From positions 3,472,001 through 3,536,000 of the forward strand of contig NZ_CP134223.1 of NCBI RefSeq assembly GCF_031599675.1: 64,000 nt of DNA, in the 5' to 3' direction. A model generated the notes under the pieces. The model was not told the origin of the DNA. It made no database searches and worked only from the letters and a program-made list of their open reading frames with translations. Numbering within the stretch: position 1 is the stretch's first letter; every line of letters starts with the position of its first letter. The DNA is from Paenibacillus pedocola (GTDB lineage Bacteria > Bacillota > Bacilli > Paenibacillales > Paenibacillaceae). Below are positions 1-8,330 of the stretch, in pieces. Position numbers and translations under genes: made by a program.

Positions 1-142
1 TCGGGAAGGAAAAGAAGCTGCCGTCCATAATTTCTTCGTTGGTCTTCAGTGAGTAGAGAACTAACCATAAGAGCGGATATAACTGTGTGACTACAGGAAT
101 GGCGAAAAGAAGATACACGATTCCTTTTTTAAATTTTCGCAT
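1..142 (-). CDS. Sugar ABC transporter permease, MalG type (partial, 3' end outside window)
   Basis: Inner-membrane permease of a carbohydrate ABC importer. Only the first 47 codons lie in the window. The start is ATG at 142-140, preceded by AAGGAG on the minus strand. The visible N-terminus is a short basic stretch (MRKFKKG) followed by a hydrophobic first membrane segment and the LYPLLWLVLYSLK pattern typical of MalG/CUT1 second permeases. It directly follows the MalF-type permease and the binding lipoprotein in the same direction, so it completes a binding protein-permease-permease set. The EAA loop that contacts the ATPase is not in view. Substrate unknown. Confidence 0.85.
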   Translation of the reverse strand, partial: MRKFKKGIVYLLFAIPVVTQLYPLLWLVLYSLKTNEEIMDGSFFSFP

Positions 143-159
143 GACCGCGCACTCCTTTT

Positions 160-1050
160 CTAATTAAACTTTCGTTCAATCCGGTTAAAGATCGTATTGA
201 TGAATCCGGTAAAGACCAGGCAGACCACAACCAGGAAGGTCGCTATCGCACTACCGTAGCCATACTTGAAGGAACCGAATGAACTGGTATACATATGCGT
301 GGAGATAACATCCGTAGCATGTGCCGGACCGCCGCCGGTCATAACCATAACCAGATCAAATGCCTGCAGGGAACCGATAAATGCCAGTACAATAGATATT
401 TTAAAGATCGGGACAATCAGCGGAAGGGTAATGTAACGGTCCGCTTTGAAGCCGTCTGCCCCGTCTATTTTTGCCGCCTCATAAAGCTCATCCGGAATAT
501 TCTGCACCCCGGTATATTGAATCAGCAAATGATAACCGAAGTACTGCCATAGGGATACAAAATAAAGCGCGAACATCGCAATTTTGGGCTCCGTCAGCCA
601 GTTATGTGTCCAGCTGTCCAGTCCCAGGGAGACCAGTACGCCGTTAAGCATACCGCCCATGGATGTAGGGTTGTACACGGTTTTCCACAATTGTCCAATG
701 ATAACGACGGACAGAATGACCGGTGTAAAGTAAATGGACACCAGTGTGTTGCCTTTTTTCAAATAACGGTTTAGCAATATCGCCATGAACAGGCACAGCG
801 GAATTTCTATCATGGAAGCAACAGCATATAGCAGGGTTCTTCTTACGGACGGCCAGAACACCGGATCATTAAAGAACATATCCTTGAAATTGCCGAGGCC
901 AATAAACGTTGAAGCCGTTAAGCCATCCCATTTGAGCAGTCCTGTGTATACGGATACCACGATGGGAACAAACACAAGGCACACATACAAGAGCAGACAT
1001 GGCAATACGAAGACGGCTATTGTACGCGCTGGCACCTTAAGTACTTTCAT
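160..1050 (-). CDS. Sugar ABC transporter permease, MalF/UgpA type
   Basis: 296-residue inner-membrane permease of a CUT1-type carbohydrate ABC importer. About six hydrophobic segments are visible. The cytoplasmic EAA loop reads EAAKIDGADGF followed by ITLPLIVP near residues 190-215; this loop docks to the shared ATPase. The ATG at 1050 has AGGAGG eight bases upstream. It lies between the binding lipoprotein (upstream) and the MalG-type permease (17 bases downstream), so the three form one operon. No ATPase gene is present here, as is usual where a shared MsmX-type ATPase is encoded elsewhere (family knowledge). Substrate cannot be read from the sequence. Confidence 0.92.
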   Translation of the reverse strand: MKVLKVPARTIAVFVLPCLLLYVCLVFVPIVVSVYTGLLKWDGLTASTFIGLGNFKDMFFNDPVFWPSVRRTLLYAVASMIEIPLCLFMAILLNRYLKKGNTLVSIYFTPVILSVVIIGQLWKTVYNPTSMGGMLNGVLVSLGLDSWTHNWLTEPKIAMFALYFVSLWQYFGYHLLIQYTGVQNIPDELYEAAKIDGADGFKADRYITLPLIVPIFKISIVLAFIGSLQAFDLVMVMTGGGPAHATDVISTHMYTSSFGSFKYGYGSAIATFLVVVCLVFTGFINTIFNRIERKFN

Positions 1051-1099
1051 CTTTCCCGCCTCCTAAACAAGCAGATTCTTTGTCTATATCCATTAGAAC

Positions 1100-1137
1100 C
1101 CGGTGCGAAGCAGCTTCTTAAGTCCGCTCCGCACCGG
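1100..1137 (-). other. Intercistronic hairpin between binding protein and permease genes
   Basis: CCGGTGCG and CGCACCGG form a perfect 8-bp stem in the 112-base gap between the solute-binding protein stop and the permease start. There is no long T-run. Such hairpins commonly leave the binding-protein mRNA in excess over the permease mRNA; that role is inferred. Confidence 0.55.
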
Positions 1138-1162
1138 TAATGGTAGCTGTATTTGTTACTTC

Positions 1163-2536
1163 TTATTCTTTATTTGCTTCATAAGCGGTTTGATGTTCTT
1201 TGGCCACAGCCGCGGAATCTACTTTTTGGACGAACAGGTTCTGGATGCTGCTAAGGTGCACTTGGGCTGTGGCCGGGTTCATGGTGTTATCAAATGCCAG
1301 GTCGCCGCCCTTAACTTGGTTGAACAGGCCGGCAATGTTAACAGCCAGATCAGAGTAACCGGCAGCTTTCAAGTCGCCGTCTACCTTTTGACCGATACCT
1401 ACAGCATTTTTCAATTCAAATTGTTTCTTAGGATATTCGGAAGCGAAGAAGTTGAGGAAATCTTTGGTTTCCTGCAGGTGCTCACTATTAGCCGATACGG
1501 CAAATGCGCTGCCTGGTGCCAGCATGAATTCGTTAGGGTCACCCTTGCCGTTAACAGTAGGGAATTGGAAGGCTCCAACTTTACCGGCTACAGAAGAAGC
1601 GTCAATGGCGCCTGTTTCCCAGGATCCGATGGACCACATTGCGGCTTTACCGGTTTTGAAAATGTTACCGCCGGCATTGGCATCAATTGAAGTTGCACCG
1701 TCAGGGAATGCTCCTGCCTGAACCAGCTGCTGGAACGCGTCTACAGCTTCAATGAAGGCCGGATCTTCAAAGGTTTTCTTGCCGTCAAGCACATCCTGGA
1801 GGAATCCGGGACCGCCATTGGTGCGCAGCAGGATGTTCATGAAGAGGAACGAACCTGTCCAGGAGTCCTTTTCACCGATGGCCATTGGGGTAATGCCTTT
1901 ATCTTTCAGGATTTTGACATCCTGCAGCAGTTCTTCGAAGGTGGTTGGTGTATTCTTGATTCCGGCTTGGTCGAAGAGTTCCTTGTTGTAGTAGACCACT
2001 TCGATATTGTTGCCGTCAGGGAGCGCATATACATTGTTGTCGAAGCTGTAGTAATCCAGCAGACCTTCCTGGTAGGTATCCTTCAGGCCGTTCTGGTCCA
2101 GCATATCGTTCAACGGTGCAAACAATCCGGCGTCTACAAAAGGCTTCATTTGTGCGGCCGGGTTAACAATCGTAATATCAGGTACTTCTTTAGAGGCTGC
2201 CTGTGTTTTCAGTTTCACTTTTTGCTGGTCTGTGTTCAGGGTATCCAGCTCGATTTTGACATTTGGATGTTCCTTCATGTACTGGTCAGTCAGCTCATGA
2301 ATCATTTTGTAAGCTGGTGTAGCCGGGTCGGGATAGATGTTCTGGAAGGTGAGCGTTACCTTTTTGCCGCTGTCAGTAGTTGCAGTAGCTGCGTTGCCGC
2401 TGTCAGTGCTCTTCGGTGCGTTAGTGGCTGCGCCTTCATTGGTGTTGTTGTTCGAGTTGCCGCAAGCTGCCAGGCTGAGTGCCATTACTGCGGTTAATCC
2501 GATTGCAAATGACTTTTGCATTTTTGTTTTGACCAT
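1163..2536 (-). CDS. Extracellular sugar-binding lipoprotein (family 1 solute-binding protein)
   Basis: 457-residue ABC importer substrate-binding protein, anchored outside the membrane. The N-terminus has basic residues, a hydrophobic core and the lipobox LAAC with Cys near residue 25, then a low-complexity Asn/Thr/Ala linker. The mature part has the family-1 layout, including NGNNIEVVYYNKELFDQAGI and GKAAMWSIGSW, which form the sugar cleft in this family. The assigned ATG at 2536 has AGGGGG about ten bases upstream; an ATG six codons later is possible. First gene of the transporter operon. A cre-like sequence lies 44 bases upstream, suggesting glucose repression. Substrate unknown. Confidence 0.93.
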   Translation of the reverse strand: MVKTKMQKSFAIGLTAVMALSLAACGNSNNNTNEGAATNAPKSTDSGNAATATTDSGKKVTLTFQNIYPDPATPAYKMIHELTDQYMKEHPNVKIELDTLNTDQQKVKLKTQAASKEVPDITIVNPAAQMKPFVDAGLFAPLNDMLDQNGLKDTYQEGLLDYYSFDNNVYALPDGNNIEVVYYNKELFDQAGIKNTPTTFEELLQDVKILKDKGITPMAIGEKDSWTGSFLFMNILLRTNGGPGFLQDVLDGKKTFEDPAFIEAVDAFQQLVQAGAFPDGATSIDANAGGNIFKTGKAAMWSIGSWETGAIDASSVAGKVGAFQFPTVNGKGDPNEFMLAPGSAFAVSANSEHLQETKDFLNFFASEYPKKQFELKNAVGIGQKVDGDLKAAGYSDLAVNIAGLFNQVKGGDLAFDNTMNPATAQVHLSSIQNLFVQKVDSAAVAKEHQTAYEANKE

Positions 2537-2579
2537 TTGTTTAATGCCCCCTAACTCGTGATAGGCTTATTATCATCTG

Positions 2580-2593
2580 ATTAAGCGCTTCCA
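2580..2593 (-). promoter_or_regulatory. Candidate CcpA (cre) site
   Basis: ATTAAGCGCTTCCA on the plus strand (TGGAAGCGCTTAAT on the minus strand) keeps the AAGCGCTT core of the cre consensus TGWAARCGYTWNCA, with mismatches mainly at one end. It sits about 44 bases upstream of the binding-lipoprotein start, which fits repression of a sugar transporter operon. No binding evidence is available. Confidence 0.45.
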
Positions 2594-2678
2594 ACAAGGT
2601 GTGAACTACAGAATAAAGGTTTGTTTTTTCTATATATCCGTTTTATCCTTAGGGGCCTGTTCGGCAGCCGAGACGAGC

Positions 2679-2723
2679 AAAAAGCGGCAGCTAAAGGGAT
2701 TATTCCCTTTATAGCTACCGCTT
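2679..2723 (-). terminator. Rho-independent terminator
   Basis: On the minus strand AGCGGTAGCTATAAAGGGA pairs with TCCCTTTAGCTGCCGCT across a 4-base loop and is followed by TTTTTG. It lies about 310 bases beyond the helicase stop with no gene between, so it most likely ends the TerB/ATPase/helicase transcript. Confidence 0.75.
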
Positions 2724-2763
2724 CTGCGATGTGAGAACTATATAATATTTATGGTAAGAAACA

Positions 2764-2953
2764 TTCTGTTGCACTCTCTGCAGCAGATTGCCGGATTATC
2801 GGCCAGATTACTCATTCTATTGTACTTTGTACATCAGAAACTTGTTTTTCAAGTGCTTTTGCCCCATACGTCCGAAATCTAATGCACGAAATACAGTAGA
2901 ATGTGATTTGTCTCCGATTATTGAGAAATCTATTGCACGAAGTGCAATCCTCC
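2764..2953. repeat. Cluster of four degenerate palindromic repeats in a gene-free stretch
   Basis: The 500 bases from 2537 to 3036 hold no gene. Besides the cre-like site and terminator, four related ~20-25 base units occur: near 2764 (TTGCACT...GCA), 2817 (TGTACTTTGTACA), 2878 (TGCACGAAATACA) and 2931 (TTGCACGAAGTGCAA). Units two and four are short perfect palindromes with a 3-base centre, and all share a TCTA/G-TTG-C/T-AC lead-in. They look like copies of a small intergenic repeat family. Function unknown. Confidence 0.6.
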
Positions 2954-3036
2954 AATAAATCCACCTCTAACAATCGGAGCCAGGTCCTAGTTCATAAGCA
3001 AGTTTAGCTGAGCTAGTGAAATCGTTAATGAAATTG

Positions 3037-5235
3037 TTATTGTCCCCGCTTCCACTCCTTCAAGACACTCAGCAGTCCGGGAACATCCAGCCCGTCCAGT
3101 GAAAAGGCTTTGCGCAGCAGATCATGGGGAATGAATTCATCATACTTCCCGAGGTAAGGCGCCTCATCCGGCCCGAGCAGAGACAGCGGATCGGTTGCCG
3201 CAGTACTCTCGGCAATGATCTCCTCCTCCAGCGTTTCGGCGTCCGTACGTCCGGCCACAACCATATAATACGGCTCCATCGGCACGATGGAACGCAGCCC
3301 GAGCCGGCCCTTGAGGTTGTTCTTCAACAGGCGTTCCAGCGTTCGGAACTGCCGGCTTCCCGCCCAGGGCAGAATGAACATGGAATCGCCGCCAGCGGGC
3401 AGCACTTCGCGCGTCAGCAGGCCGCTCTCCTTGGCCAATCGGCGCGCCCGTTCAAGCCTTGCTGCTGCGCTTGGCGCAAGATACGGATAGAGTGCCGTCG
3501 ATCCCAGCACCTCGCGGATCTTGGCCATGATGCGGGTATGCACATCGCCGCCGGCACCCAGCCATAAGGTATCTACCTTACCGCGCGAGCTTTTGACATA
3601 GACCGCTTTGTGGCGGGTGTCAACCTCCTCAATCTTCCACAGCTTGCCGGCGAGGGTGAAGCAATAGCCGGGCGGCGGCACCGTCGTAATTGAGCCGATT
3701 TCCTCGGTACCGTTGTACACCACATGCTCTTCATCGTCCTTGAACACCGCGTAGAAACGGAAGTTGTTCACGATCTTCTCCCCGGCCAGACCAATCAGCA
3801 CCGTGCCTTCCTCCATCGTTTCGATATGGCCCATGCCGATCATATATTCCATAAAGGTATCATAGTCAGCAGGATCAATTCCCTTGAAGGAGGGCAGGCT
3901 CAGTACTGCTTCCTTCAGATCCTCCGGCTCGGCTTCGCCCATGCTCTTCAGAATGCTCATCGTCTGATGATACAGCAGCCCTACCGGAAGCTGCCGCACA
4001 TTCAGCGGCTCCACCCATTTCTCGCGCACGTAGAGCTCGATGACCGCGATCGCCCGCAGCAGGGTCCACGGCATCCGCGCCGGAAGCTGCGCTTCCTCGT
4101 CCTCTTCCTCCGGCGTGACGAAGATCATCTCCGAGGCGGCATCGCCGCGCCGCCCGGAGCGTCCCAGCCGCTGGACGAAGCTCGCGCAGCTGTAGGGCGC
4201 CCCTAGCTGGAGCACGCGCTCCAGCTCGCCAAGGTCAATGCCCAGCTCCAGCGTAAGCGTCGCTGCAGCCACCGCCGGACCGGGACCCTGCCGGAGCGCG
4301 GCTTCCGTCTCTTCGCGCAGCATCGCGGAGATGCTCCCGTGATGCACATGGAACACATCCCGCTCGCCGCGCTTCGCGGCCATCCGCCGCATCTCCAGGA
4401 TGGTCTCCTCCGCATCCGTGCGGCTGTTGGTGAAGACCAGCGCCTTCTTCAGATGCGTATGGTCATAGATGAACCCATAGTAAGCCTGGCGTGCCCGTTC
4501 CAGATGCTCGGCCTGCACCTCGTCCCGCGCATCCGGGAACGAGAAATGCTCGACGCTGAGGCGGAGCTTGCGTCCCCCTTGCGGCGCCGAGACCTCCACG
4601 CTCTCCCGCGTTCCGGCGGCCAGCCATTCCGTCACGGAGGCGTAATCGCTAAGCGTGGCGGAGAGACCGATCCGGCGCGGATGGCAGCCGGCCATCCGCG
4701 AGATCCGCGCCAGCTGGCTGAGCACCTGAATGCCGCGGTCCGCGCCCATAAACGCATGCACTTCATCGACAATGATGAAGCGCAGATCATGGAACAAGGC
4801 CGGAATGGCATTCGGCCTGTTCATCAGCAGACCTTCCAGCGACTCCGGGGTAATCTGGAGGACGCCGGAAGGCTTCTGCATCAGCTTCATCTTATCCGCC
4901 TGCGGCACGTCGCCATGCCAGTGCCAGACCGGGATGTTGCCTTCGCGCAGCAAATCATTTAACCGTGTGAATTGATCATTAATCAGCGCTTTGAGCGGCG
5001 CAATATAGAGGATTCCCACGGAGCCGGACGGACGCTCGTACAGCTCGGTCAGCGCCGGAAAAAATGCCGCCTCCGTCTTTCCGGAAGCCGTGCCGGAGGC
5101 AATCAGAAGATGATGCGGCGTATCGAACAGCACGCGGCAGGCATCTACCTGCGCCTCCCGCAGTGTCTCCCAGCGGTTCTTATAGATGAATTCTTTAATG
5201 AAAGGAGCCAGCCTGTAGAACGGATTGTCACTCAT
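3037..5235 (-). CDS. DEVH-box superfamily II helicase, Lhr/BrxHI-like
   Basis: 732-residue ATP-dependent helicase. All SF2 motifs are present: motif I SGTASGKT (47-54), Ia APLKAL (79-84), Ib TPESLEG (129-135), II DEVH (157-160), III LSATL (191-195), IV LVFTNSRTDAEE, V LTLELGIDLGELE and VI QRLGRSGRRG (355-364). DEVH with this motif VI is the Lhr-type pattern. The protein is about half the length of classical Lhr and close to BrxHI helicases of type 2 BREX (family knowledge). Its ATG overlaps the ATPase stop by four bases (ATGA), so the two are translationally coupled. Third gene of the TerB/ATPase/helicase trio; probably unwinds or remodels DNA with them (inference). Confidence 0.92.
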   Translation of the reverse strand: MSDNPFYRLAPFIKEFIYKNRWETLREAQVDACRVLFDTPHHLLIASGTASGKTEAAFFPALTELYERPSGSVGILYIAPLKALINDQFTRLNDLLREGNIPVWHWHGDVPQADKMKLMQKPSGVLQITPESLEGLLMNRPNAIPALFHDLRFIIVDEVHAFMGADRGIQVLSQLARISRMAGCHPRRIGLSATLSDYASVTEWLAAGTRESVEVSAPQGGRKLRLSVEHFSFPDARDEVQAEHLERARQAYYGFIYDHTHLKKALVFTNSRTDAEETILEMRRMAAKRGERDVFHVHHGSISAMLREETEAALRQGPGPAVAAATLTLELGIDLGELERVLQLGAPYSCASFVQRLGRSGRRGDAASEMIFVTPEEEDEEAQLPARMPWTLLRAIAVIELYVREKWVEPLNVRQLPVGLLYHQTMSILKSMGEAEPEDLKEAVLSLPSFKGIDPADYDTFMEYMIGMGHIETMEEGTVLIGLAGEKIVNNFRFYAVFKDDEEHVVYNGTEEIGSITTVPPPGYCFTLAGKLWKIEEVDTRHKAVYVKSSRGKVDTLWLGAGGDVHTRIMAKIREVLGSTALYPYLAPSAAARLERARRLAKESGLLTREVLPAGGDSMFILPWAGSRQFRTLERLLKNNLKGRLGLRSIVPMEPYYMVVAGRTDAETLEEEIIAESTAATDPLSLLGPDEAPYLGKYDEFIPHDLLRKAFSLDGLDVPGLLSVLKEWKRGQ

Positions 5236-6551
5236 AGGTCAAACTCCGCGAGCAGCCCGTCCAGCTCATTATCTTCTGCAGCGGCCGGTTTAGAAGTGCG
5301 TTCGCCTACCAGCTTCTCGAAGGAAATCTCCGGGTGCTGGCTGAGCGTATGCAGCAGGTCCATGAAGTCGCGCACTACTTCACGCGGGGTCAGCAGCTCA
5401 TCTGCACCGAGTCTGCCGACAGCCTCCTCCATGAAATACACCAGCTGTTCCTGTGTCAGCCTGGCCTCATAACCGTAATGCAGGGCATGAATATCCCGCA
5501 GCTTCTGCAGGAGCACCAGGATCTCTTCATGCGAGAGCATCTCCAGCGCAATGATCGGGCCGGTGAAGTTGTTCAGTCCGGCTGCGCCGTACCGCCCGGC
5601 AACAAGCCGGGAACGAAGCGCTTCGTAGCTGAACAGGCCGCGGCGACCGTCCTCAACGAATTGCGGGGTGCCCCCGATGAAGATGCCTAGGCGCTCGGCC
5701 TTGCCCTGCATGGTGTCATTGAACATGGTCAGCAGCTTCTCATAGTTACTCTGCCGGGAGATGCTGTTCGTAATCTTGTAGAGGTTCACACCTTCATCAA
5801 TGAACAGCAGCAGCCCCTTATAACCGATCGCACCGGTGAATTCTGCCCAAAGCTTCATATAATCGTACCAGTTGTCATCGTCGATAATAACGCCTACACC
5901 CAGCGCCTTCCGCGCCTCCGTACGGGTGGCGAACTCGCCGCGCAGCCAGCGCAGCGCATCCTGCTTAAGCTCATCCTCTCCAAGCTTATGCCCGTTCCAA
6001 TACGCAGCCAGCACCTTGGCAAAATCAAAGCCGTGCACCAGCCCCCGCATCTCGGAAGCTACGGTATAGATCCGCTGCTCCACTTCTTCCCCGAGCTTAG
6101 GAGAGTCCGGCAAATAACCGTTCTCCTTCATCACTGCCTGCTGGAGGGTAACAATCCATTTCTGCAGCATGATCTCCAGTGCGCCGCCATCGGGACGTGT
6201 GCGTGTCGATAGATGGCTCATCAGCTCCCGATAGGTGCCCAGGCCCTGCCCCTTGGTTCCGACCAGCCGGCGTTCCGGCGACAGATCGGCATCGGCGACT
6301 ACAAAGTCCCGGTCCATCGCATAGTTGCGGATAATCTGCAGCAGGAAGCTTTTTCCGCTGCCGAATTTACCAGTGATCAGCTTGAAAGCGGAGCCTCCCT
6401 CAGCAATATTGTCCATATCTCTGAGTATCGCTTCCACTTCCGGCCGGCGGCCGACTGCAATATGCTCCAGCCCGATTCGCGGCACCACCCCTGCGGTCAG
6501 CGAGTTAACCAGCGCCGTTGTCATGCGTTTTGGTATTTTCAATTCATTCAT
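5232..6551 (-). CDS. P-loop ATPase of BrxD / DUF2791 type
   Basis: 439-residue cytoplasmic ATPase. Walker A is GKFGSGKS near 61-68. Walker B is LLLFIDEGVNLYK with Asp-Glu near 252-253. Later GGTPQFVEDGRRGLFSYEALRSR resembles a sensor region. This arrangement (DE followed by VNLYK) matches the BREX-type ATP-binding domain family. The ATG at 6551 is preferred because GAGGTG lies nine bases upstream and overlaps the TerB gene stop; an in-frame ATG at 6593 would overlap the upstream gene more and has no clear ribosome site. Encoded between the TerB_N/C protein and the helicase. In type 2 BREX a brxD ATPase gene also neighbours a helicase brxHI, but no other brx gene is here. Confidence 0.88.
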   Translation of the reverse strand: MNELKIPKRMTTALVNSLTAGVVPRIGLEHIAVGRRPEVEAILRDMDNIAEGGSAFKLITGKFGSGKSFLLQIIRNYAMDRDFVVADADLSPERRLVGTKGQGLGTYRELMSHLSTRTRPDGGALEIMLQKWIVTLQQAVMKENGYLPDSPKLGEEVEQRIYTVASEMRGLVHGFDFAKVLAAYWNGHKLGEDELKQDALRWLRGEFATRTEARKALGVGVIIDDDNWYDYMKLWAEFTGAIGYKGLLLFIDEGVNLYKITNSISRQSNYEKLLTMFNDTMQGKAERLGIFIGGTPQFVEDGRRGLFSYEALRSRLVAGRYGAAGLNNFTGPIIALEMLSHEEILVLLQKLRDIHALHYGYEARLTQEQLVYFMEEAVGRLGADELLTPREVVRDFMDLLHTLSQHPEISFEKLVGERTSKPAAAEDNELDGLLAEFDL

Positions 6552-6559
6552 TCCGGAAT

Positions 6560-8143
6560 TCACCTCATTAAATAGTGCAGCATAGGTATCCATTCGTCAG
6601 CCACTCGCTCTCCGTCGATCAGCAAATCGCCGAGATGGTTCATTGCAAGCTCATTGATTTCATCAAACAGCAGCTCCGGCATCGTTCCTGCGTCGGCTGC
6701 CAATTTGTTCACCGTAAGGAGCCCATCCTCCTCAGCCAGCGCTAGCACCGCTTCACGCTGCAATGGAGTCAGCTCCGCATTAAACTGCTCCCATTCCGGA
6801 TGGTCCCCGGCTTCTGTGTGCGCCATCACGGTTTCCATGTCATCCGCCACTGCCTCCGGTTCATCCGGTTCTAAGCCAGTAACTTGTTCCGCAGGTATGA
6901 TCGCCTGCTGTTCAATAATATCCGGCTCATCGTTCTCATTGTTATTTTCCGGCTCCGCCGTATCCTCCACCGTAAGCAGCGTACGGACCACCTCGGAATC
7001 GTTCTGCAGTTGCTCCAGCTTCCGCTGATCAATGACAACTGCGGGCCCCTTCGCTTCCTGCTCGGCTTTGCGGAACTCCCGCTGCAGATACTTGCCGATC
7101 AGCTCGTCCATATCCGCATCGACCTTGATATCCTTCAGCCGTCCGCGATAGCCCATCAGCTCTCGCAGCTTATTCTCGGTCAGACGGAACAGGCGGGTGA
7201 TCAGGCTGCGCAGCGGCGGTGATTTGCTGATCCTTACCACGGGTACAAGCACTGAATAACCGTAGAGTGAAATGTCATACACTGCACTGCGGAACAAATA
7301 ACGCTCTCTCATCACCGCCGGACCCGGCGGGAACATTTCTACTAAATTAGATCCGTGTTTACGGGCGACATAAGCATCGATTAAAGCCACAACCAGAGGG
7401 ATGTATCGTTCTGCAGCTTCTTTACCCTCACCCATATAGAACTTGGACTTGCTGATATCATAGTCAGACATCACCGTTAAGACTTCGAAGGTCAGCTGCT
7501 CCGGGGCAGCTGTCAGGCAGCGCATTAATTCAATCTCTGCCAGATCACCGGCAAGTCCGCGGGAACGGGCGACGATGCCCGACAGCGGAACCTCCAGCTT
7601 ATGGACAAAAGCGAAGTCAGCCATCCAGCCGCCGAGATATTGATCCAGCCGTTTGTACTGATCCCTGTACGCTTCCCATATCAGACCCAGCTGACGGTAA
7701 CCGTCCTGCGGATCTGTCCAGCCCACCCCGTTGATCAGCTCATACACATGCAGAAAGATATAGGAAAGATCCGTCTTCGGATACCTACCCTGCCTCACCT
7801 CATCCCGCCAGAAGAAATACCACCTGCTCTGCGCTCCGGTCATATGCCCGTAGGTCGGCCAATAGCTCTTAAAGGGGACAAACAGCGCCGCCGGCCCCTT
7901 TTCTCCGGCCAATTCCCTGGCACGTGCAACAAATTGGCTTTCTGTTGTCGTCACCGGTTCAGGCTTCTCGTCCATATCCCATAGCTGAATCTGCACCGCA
8001 TCCTCTGAACTTTTTTTGGGTTTAGCGGCGGTAGGAATGGGCATCCCCGATTTCACTTCACTACGCGGAGGGATCGGAACATTCTGCTCCGTGCTTTCCC
8101 AGACCAGTTCCGTGAAATGCGGCTGGTTCCTGTCACTTGTCAT
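6560..8143 (-). CDS. TerB_N / TerB_C domain protein
   Basis: 527-residue protein, first gene of the trio. After a linker-like N-terminus of about 60 residues comes a TerB_N-like domain with the hallmark WYFFWRDEVRQGRY (about 108-121) and TDLSYIFLHVYELIN. The C-terminal part (LTPLQREAVLAL through DEINELAMNHLGDLLI) fits TerB_C, preceded by an acidic, probably disordered stretch rich in Glu, Asp and Asn. The start at 8143 is chosen because GGAG lies eight bases upstream; a GTG and ATG just upstream crowd that site. TerB_N/C proteins are known to co-occur with ATPases and helicases in predicted DNA-processing or stress systems; no experiment-based function is known to me. Confidence 0.87.
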   Translation of the reverse strand: MTSDRNQPHFTELVWESTEQNVPIPPRSEVKSGMPIPTAAKPKKSSEDAVQIQLWDMDEKPEPVTTTESQFVARARELAGEKGPAALFVPFKSYWPTYGHMTGAQSRWYFFWRDEVRQGRYPKTDLSYIFLHVYELINGVGWTDPQDGYRQLGLIWEAYRDQYKRLDQYLGGWMADFAFVHKLEVPLSGIVARSRGLAGDLAEIELMRCLTAAPEQLTFEVLTVMSDYDISKSKFYMGEGKEAAERYIPLVVALIDAYVARKHGSNLVEMFPPGPAVMRERYLFRSAVYDISLYGYSVLVPVVRISKSPPLRSLITRLFRLTENKLRELMGYRGRLKDIKVDADMDELIGKYLQREFRKAEQEAKGPAVVIDQRKLEQLQNDSEVVRTLLTVEDTAEPENNNENDEPDIIEQQAIIPAEQVTGLEPDEPEAVADDMETVMAHTEAGDHPEWEQFNAELTPLQREAVLALAEEDGLLTVNKLAADAGTMPELLFDEINELAMNHLGDLLIDGERVADEWIPMLHYLMR

Positions 8144-8195
8144 CTTCATCACTCCAATTCACTTACGGCAGACATGATTTCTTCCAGATCTTATG

Positions 8196-8233
8196 AAAAA
8201 ACGGTCCTGTTCACATGGTGTGAAGGAACCGTT
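8196..8233 (-). terminator. Terminator of the MFS gene / hairpin upstream of the TerB operon
   Basis: An inverted repeat joins AACGGT...TTCACA with TGTGAA...ACCGTT around a TGG loop. On the minus strand it runs into TTTTTTCAT, a proper intrinsic terminator for the MFS gene ending at 8331. It ends only about 55 bases before the TerB start, so the trio's promoter must be very close or overlap it. It could also bind a regulator. Confidence 0.7.
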
Positions 8234-8330
8234 CTGTTCGCGAATTATCCGAGCCTCTTGTACAATTCACTATTCATATTAGCACTGTTGCCGGAATGAC
8301 ATCAAGTAGCAGATGGACAAGTTTATGCTC

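Noticed and set aside
4339..4962. Long antisense frames within the helicase and other genes
   Set aside because: They oppose strong coding frames with complete motifs, and they lack ribosome sites and recognisable domains.
3037..8143. Complete BREX system
   Set aside because: Only BrxD-like and helicase-like genes are present; the methylase, PglZ and BrxC-like genes are missing.
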